From Clostridium_AF sediminicola (GTDB lineage Bacteria; Bacillota; Clostridia; Clostridiales; Clostridiaceae): a DNA stretch of 64,000 nt. Below are positions 1-7,455 of the stretch, piece by piece. Positions within the stretch are counted from its first letter, which is position 1, and each line of letters starts with the position of its first letter. The stretch is from the NCBI RefSeq assembly GCF_050402865.1, contig NZ_BAABMF010000002.1:434001-498000 (forward strand), in the 5' to 3' direction. The translations under genes were made by a program, and so were the position numbers. A model generated the notes under the pieces. It did not search any database and was not told where the DNA came from. It worked only from the letters and a program-made list of their open reading frames with translations.

Positions 1-2
1 AG

Positions 3-86
3 TTATCCACATTATTCACATACATGTTTATAATTATTAAATTATCTGTTATTAATTATCTTAATAACCCATATTTCTGTGGATAA
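3..86. promoter_or_regulatory. DnaA-box cluster
   Basis: Two perfect DnaA boxes stand in direct tandem, TTATCCACA at 3-11 and TTATTCACA at 12-20. A third, TTATCCACA on the opposite strand, is at 78-86. The DNA between is almost pure A/T. This could be part of an origin, a DnaA titration site, or a DnaA-controlled promoter region. No dnaA, dnaN, rnpA or rpmH lies in the window. The boxes are seen directly; the role is inferred. Confidence 0.6.
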
Positions 87-203
87 CTTATATTAAATCT
101 TTGGTATAATCCCTAATAAAATATCATATGTTTAATTGAGCATTTTAGTGCTTAGCCCATTTTCAAAGCATTAATTTATTATAATTAATGCTTCTTTTTA
201 TAC

Positions 204-250
204 ACAATAATTGTAAATTGCGAAGCAATTTATAGTCAACCGTCAACTAG
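204..250. repeat. remnant of dispersed heptamer repeat
   Basis: A short stretch with a small palindrome (AATTGC-GAA-GCAATT, 216-230) followed by GTCAACCGTCAACT. It resembles one end of the dispersed repeats seen in full near 16.3, 25.9, 27.2, 28.1 and 60.7 kb. It is only a fragment, so the assignment is tentative. Confidence 0.35.
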
Positions 251-328
251 TTCATAATCTATTTCAATTCCCCACTATCTCAATAAATCATTCTTACAAC
301 ATTTATCTTTATCAATAAAGTTTTATGT

Positions 329-334
329 TATAAT
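329..334 (+). promoter_or_regulatory. -10 element before ispF
   Basis: TATAAT lies 33 bases upstream of the ispF start. No good -35 hexamer is visible at the right distance, so only the -10 is called. Confidence 0.4.
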
Positions 335-366
335 ATATTAAAATTTATTATACATGGAGGTACAAA

Positions 367-834
367 ATGAGAGTTGGAATGGGTTATGATGTTCATAAAT
401 TAGTTCAAAATAGAGATTTGATTTTAGGCGGTGTAAATATTCCTTTTGAAAAAGGCTTATTAGGTCATTCAGATGCAGATGTTTTACTTCATGCTATTAT
501 GGATAGTCTATTAGGTGCAGCCGCTCTAGGTGATATTGGAAGACACTTTCCTGATACTGATAATGGTTATAAAGGTATATCTAGTCTTTTACTTTTAGAA
601 AAAGTTAGAGATATATTAAAAGATAACGGTTATAAAATAATAAACATAGATGCTACTATTGTTGCTCAAAAACCCAAAATGGCCCCTCATATCACTAAAA
701 TGGTTGAAAACATAAGCAATTCTTTAAACATACCAACAACTAGTATTAATGTGAAAGCAACCACGGAGGAAGGGTTAGGTTTTACTGGATCTGGTTCCGG
801 CATTTCTTGCCAAAGTATTTGTTTGATTCAATAA
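367..834 (+). CDS. ispF: 2-C-methyl-D-erythritol 2,4-cyclodiphosphate synthase
   Basis: Cytoplasmic enzyme of the non-mevalonate isoprenoid pathway. It closes CDP-methylerythritol 2-phosphate into the cyclic diphosphate, releasing CMP. The N-terminal GYDVHKL carries the zinc ligands Asp8 and His10; HSDADVLLHAIMD gives the third zinc His near residue 42. DIGRHFPDTD and the C-terminal GFTGSGSGISC complete the family pattern. At 155 aa it is full length. The start has a clear ribosome site (GGAGG, 356-360). It stands alone on the + strand, followed by a spore-protein gene with its own leader, so the neighbourhood says nothing about its role. Confidence 0.97.
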   Translation: MRVGMGYDVHKLVQNRDLILGGVNIPFEKGLLGHSDADVLLHAIMDSLLGAAALGDIGRHFPDTDNGYKGISSLLLLEKVRDILKDNGYKIINIDATIVAQKPKMAPHITKMVENISNSLNIPTTSINVKATTEEGLGFTGSGSGISCQSICLIQ

Positions 835-850
835 ACAAATTATTTTTGAT

Positions 851-920
851 AATATAAATAAATAATCCTCTATTAGGAAAACTATTAATAGTTTCCGAAA
901 TACTGAGAGGAGTTTATATT
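851..920 (+). promoter_or_regulatory. leader hairpin sequestering the spore-protein ribosome site
   Basis: AATATAAA (851-858) pairs with TTTATATT (913-920) and TCCTCT (866-871) pairs with AGAGGA (906-911), with a 7-nt bulge on the left arm. Inside sits a second stem, GGAAAACTAT (876-885) with ATAGTTTCC (888-896). The pairing covers the whole Shine-Dalgarno sequence and ends at the base before the ATG. Pairing is seen directly; translational control is inferred. Confidence 0.5.
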
Positions 921-1148
921 ATGTCTAAGAGACCAGTAGTTCCAGAATCAAAAGCAAACCTTGATAAATTCAAAACAGAAGTAGCTAATGACTTAGGTGT
1001 AGAAATGAATGACGATTCAAATCACCCTTACATGGGTTCCGTTTCTTCAAAAGTAGCAGGTAACATGGGGAGCGGAGGAAATGTTGGTGGAGAAATGGTC
1101 AAAAGAATGATTGCTGAACAAGAAAGAAAAATGGCCAATAAAAAATAA
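921..1148 (+). CDS. alpha/beta-type small acid-soluble spore protein
   Basis: Small DNA-binding protein of the spore core that coats forespore DNA and protects it from UV and heat, and is degraded at germination by the GPR protease. The 75-aa product has the family core: LDKFKTEVANDLGV, then VSSKVAGNMGSGGNVGGEMV and a basic C-terminal helix KRMIAEQERKM. The N-terminal half (KSNL-type start and PYMGSV) fits SASP length. The gene is monocistronic: its leader folds over the ribosome site (AGAGGAG, 906-912) and a terminator follows immediately. Expression is expected in the forespore, but I see no convincing sigma-G promoter. Its presence marks the host as a spore former. Confidence 0.93.
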   Translation: MSKRPVVPESKANLDKFKTEVANDLGVEMNDDSNHPYMGSVSSKVAGNMGSGGNVGGEMVKRMIAEQERKMANKK

Positions 1149-1173
1149 CCCATAAATCATGGGTTATTTTAAT
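1143..1173. terminator. bidirectional terminator between spore protein and flgG
   Basis: AATAACCCAT-aaatc-ATGGGTTATT followed by T-rich DNA on both strands. It ends the + strand spore-protein transcript and, from the other side, overlaps the last codons of flgG, so it probably also ends the long flagellar operon. Confidence 0.85.
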
Positions 1174-1922
1174 GAGCCTAATACATTTACAGCCTTTTGT
1201 AATGTTTCGTCATTAGCTTTTATAGCTCTCTGATTTGCAGAATATCCCCTACTAACTTCTAGCATCTTTATCATTTGACTTGCCATATCAACATTAGAAT
1301 TTTCTAAAGAAAACTGCTTAACAGTATATGTAATGTTCTCTTGAGGCTGATTATTACCTGATGCATATAAGTTTTCACCAATTCTAGTTAATAACTGAGG
1401 ATTCTCAAATTTTACTACACTAAACTTTGTCCCTCCTGTCCTAGTATTGCCTATAGAACCGTCAGAATTAACCTTAATATTGCCTTCATCAGCTTCTATA
1501 TAAGTTTTTCTACCAGTAGCGATATCTTTTGCAATTACAGGATATCCCTTGGCAGTTACCAATCTTCCATTTACATCAAAATTAAAGCTACCATCTCTTG
1601 TATATCCATAACTACCATCTGTCATCTCTACTGTAAAATATCCTTCACCAAAAATAGCAAAGTCTGTTTGTATACTTGTGTCTACTATAGTTCCTTGATC
1701 AGATATTTCATAAAGTTTATTAGACTCTACTCCAGGATTTGTAAAACCCACTTCTTCTCCTGTACTTCTGTTTATTATATTCATTTTTTCCTTAGATTTT
1801 GCAGTTATTATCTGTTCCTTAAATCCTACAGTTCCCGTATTCGAAATATTATTAGCAACTATATCTTGCTTTTTCTGTAAATATTTCATAGCAGAATGTG
1901 ATGCCTCGATTCCTCTAATCAT
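1164..1922 (-). CDS. flgG: flagellar distal rod protein FlgG
   Basis: Structural protein of the flagellar rod, exported through the flagellar type III apparatus. The 252-aa product has the N-terminal rod signature (QDIVANNISNTGTVGFKEQ) and the C-terminal one (LENSNVDMASQMIKMLEVSR...YSANQRAIKANDETLQ) that form the helical core; the centre (FAIFGEGYFTVE, GYTRDGSFNFD) is the FlgF/FlgG body. Many Clostridia carry two FlgG-type genes side by side; only one is here. It is the last gene of the long operon and its ATG overlaps the TGA of a small upstream ORF, indicating translational coupling. Confidence 0.93.
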   Translation of the reverse strand: MIRGIEASHSAMKYLQKKQDIVANNISNTGTVGFKEQIITAKSKEKMNIINRSTGEEVGFTNPGVESNKLYEISDQGTIVDTSIQTDFAIFGEGYFTVEMTDGSYGYTRDGSFNFDVNGRLVTAKGYPVIAKDIATGRKTYIEADEGNIKVNSDGSIGNTRTGGTKFSVVKFENPQLLTRIGENLYASGNNQPQENITYTVKQFSLENSNVDMASQMIKMLEVSRGYSANQRAIKANDETLQKAVNVLGSLK

Positions 1923-2080
1923 TTACTATTCACCTCACTATTTTCTAGTACTTTTACTTCATCTGGATATACCATTCCAAACTCTCTTGCCTTCTTTTCT
2001 ACATAACTACTATCATATGTTTTAACAAAAGGCATTAATATTAAACATGTAATTATTATTCCAATTCCAATTCCTATCAT
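1919..2080 (-). CDS. small single-pass membrane protein, FtsL/DivIC-like tail
   Basis: A short reading frame filling the gap between the SwrB-like gene and flgG. From the ATG at 2080 it has 53 codons: a hydrophobic segment (IGIGIGIIITCLILMPFV) and a soluble tail with KKAREFGMVYPDE, which resembles the ARE-LGMV-P-E motif of FtsL/DivIC septum proteins. Its TGA overlaps the flgG ATG (ATGA). No ribosome site precedes this ATG. In the same frame a strong GGGGAGG (2136-2142) sits 7 nt before an ATT codon at 2128, which would add a basic stretch KKFTKAIKKIIAPK ahead of the membrane segment, so a rare ATT start is possible. Function unknown; its place suggests a flagellar membrane accessory. Confidence 0.6.
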   Translation of the reverse strand: MIGIGIGIIITCLILMPFVKTYDSSYVEKKAREFGMVYPDEVKVLENSEVNSK

Positions 2081-2094
2081 GGTTTTAGGTGCAA

Positions 2095-2736
2095 TTATTT
2101 TTTTAATTGCTTTTGTAAATTTCTTAATAATAATACCTCCCCTTTACCCATAGATAATTCAGACGCTATCTCTTCAAGACTTTTTCCTTCTTCTTCTAAA
2201 TTTCTAATTTTATCTATCTCTTTACTTTTATTACTAGTATTTTTTTCTATTTCCTTAGTTGTATTTCTAGTATTTGTTACACTTTTAGTTTTATTTTTAT
2301 CTCCAGTAGAGTTAGTTTTAGTAGCGCTTTTTCCTTTAGAAAGGTTTTTCACTTTAGCTTCTACTAATTTATCTATTCTATTTTCATTTCTTTTTATAGC
2401 TCTTTCTCTTTTTAACAATTCTTTTTCTATGCTTAATAGTTTTTTTTCTTTATCAGTAATATCTGAAATAGAAACTAACATTTCTTCAATTTTATCCAAT
2501 TTTGCATGGATTATTTCCTCTCCATGGTATCTATTTTCTAAATCATTACTAATTTCTTTTTCACTTATTTTTTTCTCAACTAATTCCTTAAAATCCACTG
2601 ACTCTTCTTTTACTTCTTTTTCATCAGCAAAAATATCATTATAGTTATCACTTATATTATCAGCATACTCTCTTTTTTGTAGAATTACTCCAAATCCTAA
2701 TATTACAATACCAATAATTAGCATTATATAAATCAT
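2095..2736 (-). CDS. SwrB/YlxL-like membrane coiled-coil protein (DUF6115 type)
   Basis: 213 aa with an N-terminal membrane segment (IMLIIGIVILGFGVIL), a long charged coiled-coil region (about residues 60-130), a low-complexity Lys/Thr/Asn linker and a C-terminal helix-turn-helix-like end (LEEEGKSLEEIASELSMGKG). The order fliA then this gene matches sigD-swrB in Bacillus, where SwrB helps activate the flagellar export gate; the sequence itself is too simple for firm homology. Ribosome site TAGGAGA lies 6 nt before the ATG. It is co-transcribed with fliA. Confidence 0.65.
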   Translation of the reverse strand: MIYIMLIIGIVILGFGVILQKREYADNISDNYNDIFADEKEVKEESVDFKELVEKKISEKEISNDLENRYHGEEIIHAKLDKIEEMLVSISDITDKEKKLLSIEKELLKRERAIKRNENRIDKLVEAKVKNLSKGKSATKTNSTGDKNKTKSVTNTRNTTKEIEKNTSNKSKEIDKIRNLEEEGKSLEEIASELSMGKGEVLLLRNLQKQLKK

Positions 2737-2766
2737 TTGTATTCTCCTAACATATAAAGATTCTCT

Positions 2767-3495
2767 TTAGATTCTATTTTCTAAACTAACTCTCAATCTT
2801 TTAAGTGCTCTACCATGAATTTGTGATACTCTTGATATAGATATTTCCATAACATATGCAATTTCTTTTAAAGACAGTTCTTCTTTATAAATCAAATTCA
2901 ATATTATTTTTTCTCTTTCAGGTAATTGTTCTACTGCATTTGCTAATAACAACTTTTTTTCTTTTAATAACCAATCGTCCTCTGGAGACAGTTGTTTTGT
3001 ATCAATTAATAAATCTTTTAAACTCGTTTCATTTTCCGTTTCAGGAGATATACTTTTTTCTAAATAATATGTTGCAATATCTGCTGCAGAATTTTTTATC
3101 TTATATAATTCTTGAATATTTATGTTTAAATAACTACTTATTTCATTATCTTTTGGCTCCCTCAAAAGCTCATGCCTTAATTGATTTAGTGCATTATTAT
3201 ATTCATTGATTTTTTTTACTTTTCCTCTAGATATATTTGATTGCTTTCTTATTTCATCTATCATAGCACCTTTTATTCTCAAAGTAGCGTATGTTGGAAA
3301 TGTAACATTCTTATTGCAATCATACTTATCTACCGCTTCCATAAGTCCAATTATCCCAACACTATAAAGGTCTTCTCGTGTAATACTCATATTATTATTT
3401 AATTTTATGCTTCTTGAAATTTTTTGGACTAAAGGCAAATGTTTAATTATCATTTCTTCTCTTTTAGAATTTTCCATAGTATAAGTTACCTTCAA
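2767..3495 (-). CDS. fliA: flagellar sigma factor sigma-28 (FliA/SigD)
   Basis: Alternative sigma factor for late flagellar genes. The 242-aa protein shows region 2 (DLYSVGIIGLMEAVDKYD, then VTFPTYATLRIKGAMIDEIRK), region 3 (NEISSYLNINIQELYKIK) and region 4 with its helix-turn-helix (LSLKEIAYVMEISISRVSQI). It lies near the end of the early operon, as expected for a gene made before its targets, and the anti-sigma gene flgM is at 31.2 kb. Sigma-28-type promoters (TAAA-N15-GCCGA/GTCGA) lie before hag and flgM. The start is TTG with AGGTGA 5 nt upstream; an ATG six codons in is an alternative. Confidence 0.96.
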   Translation of the reverse strand: MKVTYTMENSKREEMIIKHLPLVQKISRSIKLNNNMSITREDLYSVGIIGLMEAVDKYDCNKNVTFPTYATLRIKGAMIDEIRKQSNISRGKVKKINEYNNALNQLRHELLREPKDNEISSYLNINIQELYKIKNSAADIATYYLEKSISPETENETSLKDLLIDTKQLSPEDDWLLKEKKLLLANAVEQLPEREKIILNLIYKEELSLKEIAYVMEISISRVSQIHGRALKRLRVSLENRI

Positions 3496-3516
3496 TTATA
3501 TCACCTAATTTTCTTC

Positions 3517-4401
3517 TTATGAAAATACTTTTAACATTCTACTAATCACTTGTTTCATTGAACTTAATTCTTTTTTCGAAGTATGCTCATTAAATAAATT
3601 ATCAATAATAGATAAAACATTCTCACTTGCAGTACATTTTGGATATGATTTTGTAAAAGGTACTTGCGTCATAACAGCCTCTTGAACCTTTTTATCCTCT
3701 GATATATATCCGATTTTCTCTAATTTTATATCTAAAAATCTCATAACTGCTCTTTCTAATCTTTCAAAAGCAAGCTCCGAACTCTTTTTACTCTGAGCCT
3801 TGTTTATTACAACCTTTATAGAATTCTTTATTTGTAATTTGGATACAATTTTCATTAAACTATACGCATCAGTTAATGATGTAGGCTCAGGTGTAGTAAC
3901 TAAAATCATTTCCTGGGAAAAAGATATAAATGATAATAAATTTTTGGATACACCTGCACTGGTATCTATCAAAATAGTATCTATATTATCTAGTTTTGAA
4001 AGTCCATCAATTAATCTCTGCTGTTTTTCATTACTTAACTCTGTCATTTCAAGCAGTCCTGAACCTCCAGATATTATTTTTATCCCATCTTCATTTTCAA
4101 TAATTGCATCTTCTAATGGTACTCCTTTGAATATAACATCATGAAGAGTTTTATTTATTGATATCCCTAAAAGTATATTGATATTAGCCATTCCATAATC
4201 AGCATCTATTATTAAAACTTTTCTCCCTCTTCTCTGCATTTGCAAAGCTAGATTAACTGTAAAATTACTTTTACCAACTCCACCTTTTCCACTTGTAATC
4301 GTATATACTAATATACTATCACTTTGTTTTGATGTATCATCTTTAATAGAATTTTGTTTTGAAAAAACCATTTTTCTTAGATTCTGTGCTTGATCTATCA
4401 T
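3517..4401 (-). CDS. flhG: MinD-like ATPase FlhG (FleN/YlxH)
   Basis: ParA/MinD-family ATPase that works with FlhF to set flagellar number and position. The deviant Walker A is KGGVGKSNFTVNLALQ near residue 38. The Walker B region (RRGRKVLIIDADYGMANIN) and DTIL-IDTSAGVSKNLL follow. The N-terminal 15 residues (IDQAQNLRKMV) contain the short QA-L motif that in FlhG proteins contacts and stimulates FlhF. At 294 aa it is full length. It overlaps flhF by 4 nt (ATGA), so translation is coupled. The C-terminal amphipathic helix (MKQVISRMLKVF) fits membrane association. Confidence 0.95.
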   Translation of the reverse strand: MIDQAQNLRKMVFSKQNSIKDDTSKQSDSILVYTITSGKGGVGKSNFTVNLALQMQRRGRKVLIIDADYGMANINILLGISINKTLHDVIFKGVPLEDAIIENEDGIKIISGGSGLLEMTELSNEKQQRLIDGLSKLDNIDTILIDTSAGVSKNLLSFISFSQEMILVTTPEPTSLTDAYSLMKIVSKLQIKNSIKVVINKAQSKKSSELAFERLERAVMRFLDIKLEKIGYISEDKKVQEAVMTQVPFTKSYPKCTASENVLSIIDNLFNEHTSKKELSSMKQVISRMLKVFS

Positions 4402-5387
4402 ACTCTAATCTCTCCCCAAATATAATAAAAAAGTTTATCTATAGTTGCTTTTTCAATATCATCAGGTACATTTTGTCCAATACATAAATGTGATAAGGGC
4501 TTTTGAATATATTTAGCAATATTTATTATATTTCCATATCCTGAACTTTCATCAATTTTTGTGAGTATATATTTATCAAAACCAATTAAACTATAACTAT
4601 CAATAATAGCCTTTATATCTCTATATTTAGTTGTTAAGCTAATTACTAAATATGTGCTCATATTCTCTATTCCAGCTATATACTGATTTAATTCTTGAAT
4701 TTGTTCCTTATTTTTATAACTTCTTCCTGTTGAATCAATTAATATTAAATCATATTTTTTGAATTTTATTAATGCCTTTTGCATGTCTTCTTTTTTAACA
4801 ACAACCTCTAATGGAATATTTAAAATATCAGCATAAGTCTTTAGCTGCTCTACTGCTCCAATTCTATAAGTATCTAATGTTATAAGTCCTACTTTTTTGT
4901 TATTTACTATAGATTCCTTTGCTGCTATCTTTGCAATAGTCGTTGTTTTTCCAACTCCTGTAGGTCCAATAAAAGATAATATTCTATTTTCAATATCCTC
5001 ATTTATTTCAATATTTTGTTTTACTTGTTCCCATAAAAATTCATTTAAAACAAATTTATTTATTCTATTTTCTTTTAGCCCATTCTGTCTACAATAATTA
5101 TAAAATTCATTTTGAACTTCTTTGTTCAAATCTATAGTTTCAAAAAATTCTTCTAGATTGAAATTCACTTTTATATCTTCCTTATTACTATCTTCTTCAT
5201 CTTTTCTTGTAACTTTTTCTTCATCTATAGCTGCAATTACTTCTCGCTTTTTCTTTTTAAAAACCTTAAATAACCCACCTTCACTAATATATCTATCACT
5301 TATTATGACTGCATCATCGCCTAAGTCCATTTTGATTCTAAGCATAGCTTCCTGCATGTTATTAACAACGTACCTCTTAACTATCAT
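4398..5387 (-). CDS. flhF: flagellar SRP-type GTPase FlhF
   Basis: SRP-family GTPase that recruits early flagellar parts to the assembly site at the membrane. The NG domain has GPTGVGKTTTIAKIAAKE (P-loop, about residue 141), the DTYRIGAVEQLKTYADIL segment, DSTGRSYKNKEQ (G3) and LTKIDESS (G4). The N-terminal B domain (about residues 1-115) is short and charged, giving 329 aa, at the short end of the family. It overlaps flhA upstream by 11 nt and flhG downstream by 4 nt, consistent with tight translational coupling of the flhA-flhF-flhG group. Confidence 0.95.
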   Translation of the reverse strand: MIVKRYVVNNMQEAMLRIKMDLGDDAVIISDRYISEGGLFKVFKKKKREVIAAIDEEKVTRKDEEDSNKEDIKVNFNLEEFFETIDLNKEVQNEFYNYCRQNGLKENRINKFVLNEFLWEQVKQNIEINEDIENRILSFIGPTGVGKTTTIAKIAAKESIVNNKKVGLITLDTYRIGAVEQLKTYADILNIPLEVVVKKEDMQKALIKFKKYDLILIDSTGRSYKNKEQIQELNQYIAGIENMSTYLVISLTTKYRDIKAIIDSYSLIGFDKYILTKIDESSGYGNIINIAKYIQKPLSHLCIGQNVPDDIEKATIDKLFYYIWGEIRV

Positions 5388-7455
5388 CCAATTTCACCAT
5401 CCCAACAGCTTCGATATCTATATAATTTGGTATTTCATTTAATGAAATAACTGGAACTTTAGGAAATGCAATTTCTATCATCCTTTTAAATGCAGGTCTA
5501 ATTTTAGGTGCCGCTAAAACTACAGCTTCTTTTCCCTGCATTGCTAAATTATCAATATTACTGTGTATTTTTTGGAGTATCCTAGTATTTATATTAGGAT
5601 CTATTGCCGGGAATGAACCCTGAATAGATTTTTGAATATTATCTCCTATAAGCTTTTCAATTTGTGGATGTATTGTGATAACATTTAATTTTTTATTTGT
5701 ATCTAAAAACTCCATCACAATACTTCTTCCTAACTTATATCTAACATATTCAGTTAGAAGTTCTATATCCTTTGTGTTTACTGCATAATCTGCTAAAGTT
5801 TCTAAAATAGTTACCATATCTCTTATTGAAACATTTTCTCTAAGAAGATTTTGTAGTATTTTCTGAACTTCTCCTAAACTTAATAAATCAGGAATTAATT
5901 CTTCAACTACTGCACTATTTTCTTCTTTTATTCCCTCAACTAGTTCATTAACATCTTGTCTTGTAATTAACTCATGACTGTGTAATTTTATTACTTCTTT
6001 TAAGTGAGTTATAAGTACAGTAGTAGGATCAACAACTGTATATCCTTTGATTTCAGCCATATCCTTCTGCTTTTCATCAACCCATAATGCTGGTAATCCA
6101 AAAGCTGGTTCTACAGTTGGAATTCCTTCTAAATCTATATTATCACTACCTGGATCCATAACTAAAAGTTTATTATAGATTATAGTACCTTTTGCAACTT
6201 CAATACCTCTAATTTTTATAGAATATTCATTATGAGATAACATCAAATTATCTCTAATTCTTATTGGTCTTATAACTAATCCAAGTTCGTTGGCAATTTG
6301 TCTTCTCATAGAAGAAATTCTTTGAACTAAATCTCCTCCTGAGTCTTTATCCACCAATGGTATCAAGTCATAAGAAATTTCTATTTCTAATGATTCATAT
6401 TGCTCTACTCTTACTTCTGACGGAGGCTCTTCAATTTCTTCATTACTAACTTCAACAACATCCTGTACTACTTTATTCTTTTCATCTTGATATAAAAGAT
6501 AAGATATACCACCAGTAATTACCGCCATTAAATAAAATGGTGGAGTAGGAAATGCCGGTATGCTTCCAACAGCTATTAATAAAGCTGAAACTATACCTAT
6601 TACCTTCCACATGGCAAATAATTGCTGACTCATTTCTGTACCAAAATCAGATTTTGAATTTGACCTAGTAACTAACATACCGGTTCCAATTGAAATCAGT
6701 AGTGCTGGAATTTGGCCTACAAGACCATCTCCAATTGTCAAAATACCAAACTGCTCAAGCGCTTTTGAAATACCTACTCCTTTTTGTATGGAAAATATAG
6801 CTATTCCACCAATAAAATTGATTATTACAATAATAATTCCAGCAATAGCATCTCCTTTTACAAATTTACTAGCACCATCCATTGTTCCATAAAAATCCGC
6901 TTCCCTTTGAAGATCTTCCCTTCTTTGTTTGGCCTGTACATCAGTTATTGACCCAGCATTTAAATCTGCATCTATACTCATTTGCTTACCTGGCATAGCA
7001 TCTAATGTAAATCTAGCCGCAACTTCCGAAACTCTGCCTGCACCATTGGTTATAACCAAAAATTGTATTACAACAATAATAATAAAAATAATCGCTCCAA
7101 CTATATAATTCCCTCCTGCTACAAAAGATCCAAAAGCTTGGATTACTGATCCAGCTTCACCATTACTTAATATAAGTCTGGTAGAGGAAATATTTAATCC
7201 TAATCTAAATAAAGTTGTTACTAAAAGTAAAGTAGGAAATACAGAAAACTCCAATATACTTGTTGTAAACATTGTTAATACAAAAATAATCAATGCAAAG
7301 GTAATATTAAATACCAATAATATATCTAAAAGAATTGGATTAACTGGTAAAATAATCATTGCTATAATACCCAACACACCTAATGCCACAATGGTATCCA
7401 TATTATTAATAATTTTTTTAATACCCGAATTACTTTTGTTTTCCAAAAACTTCAC
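5377..7455 (-). CDS. flhA: flagellar export gate protein FlhA
   Basis: Inner-membrane component of the flagellar type III export gate; its cytoplasmic ring docks substrates and chaperones. The N-terminal half has about eight membrane segments and the FHIPEP signature (RVSEVAARFTLDAMPGKQ, around residue 145). The C-terminal half (about residues 340-692) is the soluble FlhA-C ring domain, with AFGLPALWVDE and VDPTTVLITHLKEVI. Length 692 aa is normal. The start is GTG with only a weak ribosome site, directly abutting the flhB stop, so reinitiation after flhB is likely. Confidence 0.97.
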   Translation of the reverse strand: MKFLENKSNSGIKKIINNMDTIVALGVLGIIAMIILPVNPILLDILLVFNITFALIIFVLTMFTTSILEFSVFPTLLLVTTLFRLGLNISSTRLILSNGEAGSVIQAFGSFVAGGNYIVGAIIFIIIVVIQFLVITNGAGRVSEVAARFTLDAMPGKQMSIDADLNAGSITDVQAKQRREDLQREADFYGTMDGASKFVKGDAIAGIIIVIINFIGGIAIFSIQKGVGISKALEQFGILTIGDGLVGQIPALLISIGTGMLVTRSNSKSDFGTEMSQQLFAMWKVIGIVSALLIAVGSIPAFPTPPFYLMAVITGGISYLLYQDEKNKVVQDVVEVSNEEIEEPPSEVRVEQYESLEIEISYDLIPLVDKDSGGDLVQRISSMRRQIANELGLVIRPIRIRDNLMLSHNEYSIKIRGIEVAKGTIIYNKLLVMDPGSDNIDLEGIPTVEPAFGLPALWVDEKQKDMAEIKGYTVVDPTTVLITHLKEVIKLHSHELITRQDVNELVEGIKEENSAVVEELIPDLLSLGEVQKILQNLLRENVSIRDMVTILETLADYAVNTKDIELLTEYVRYKLGRSIVMEFLDTNKKLNVITIHPQIEKLIGDNIQKSIQGSFPAIDPNINTRILQKIHSNIDNLAMQGKEAVVLAAPKIRPAFKRMIEIAFPKVPVISLNEIPNYIDIEAVGMVKLDDS

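Noticed and set aside
1668..1880. Plus-strand open frame inside flgG
   Set aside because: Antisense shadow of flgG with no ribosome site or family resemblance; the same holds for the other antisense frames over flagellar genes.
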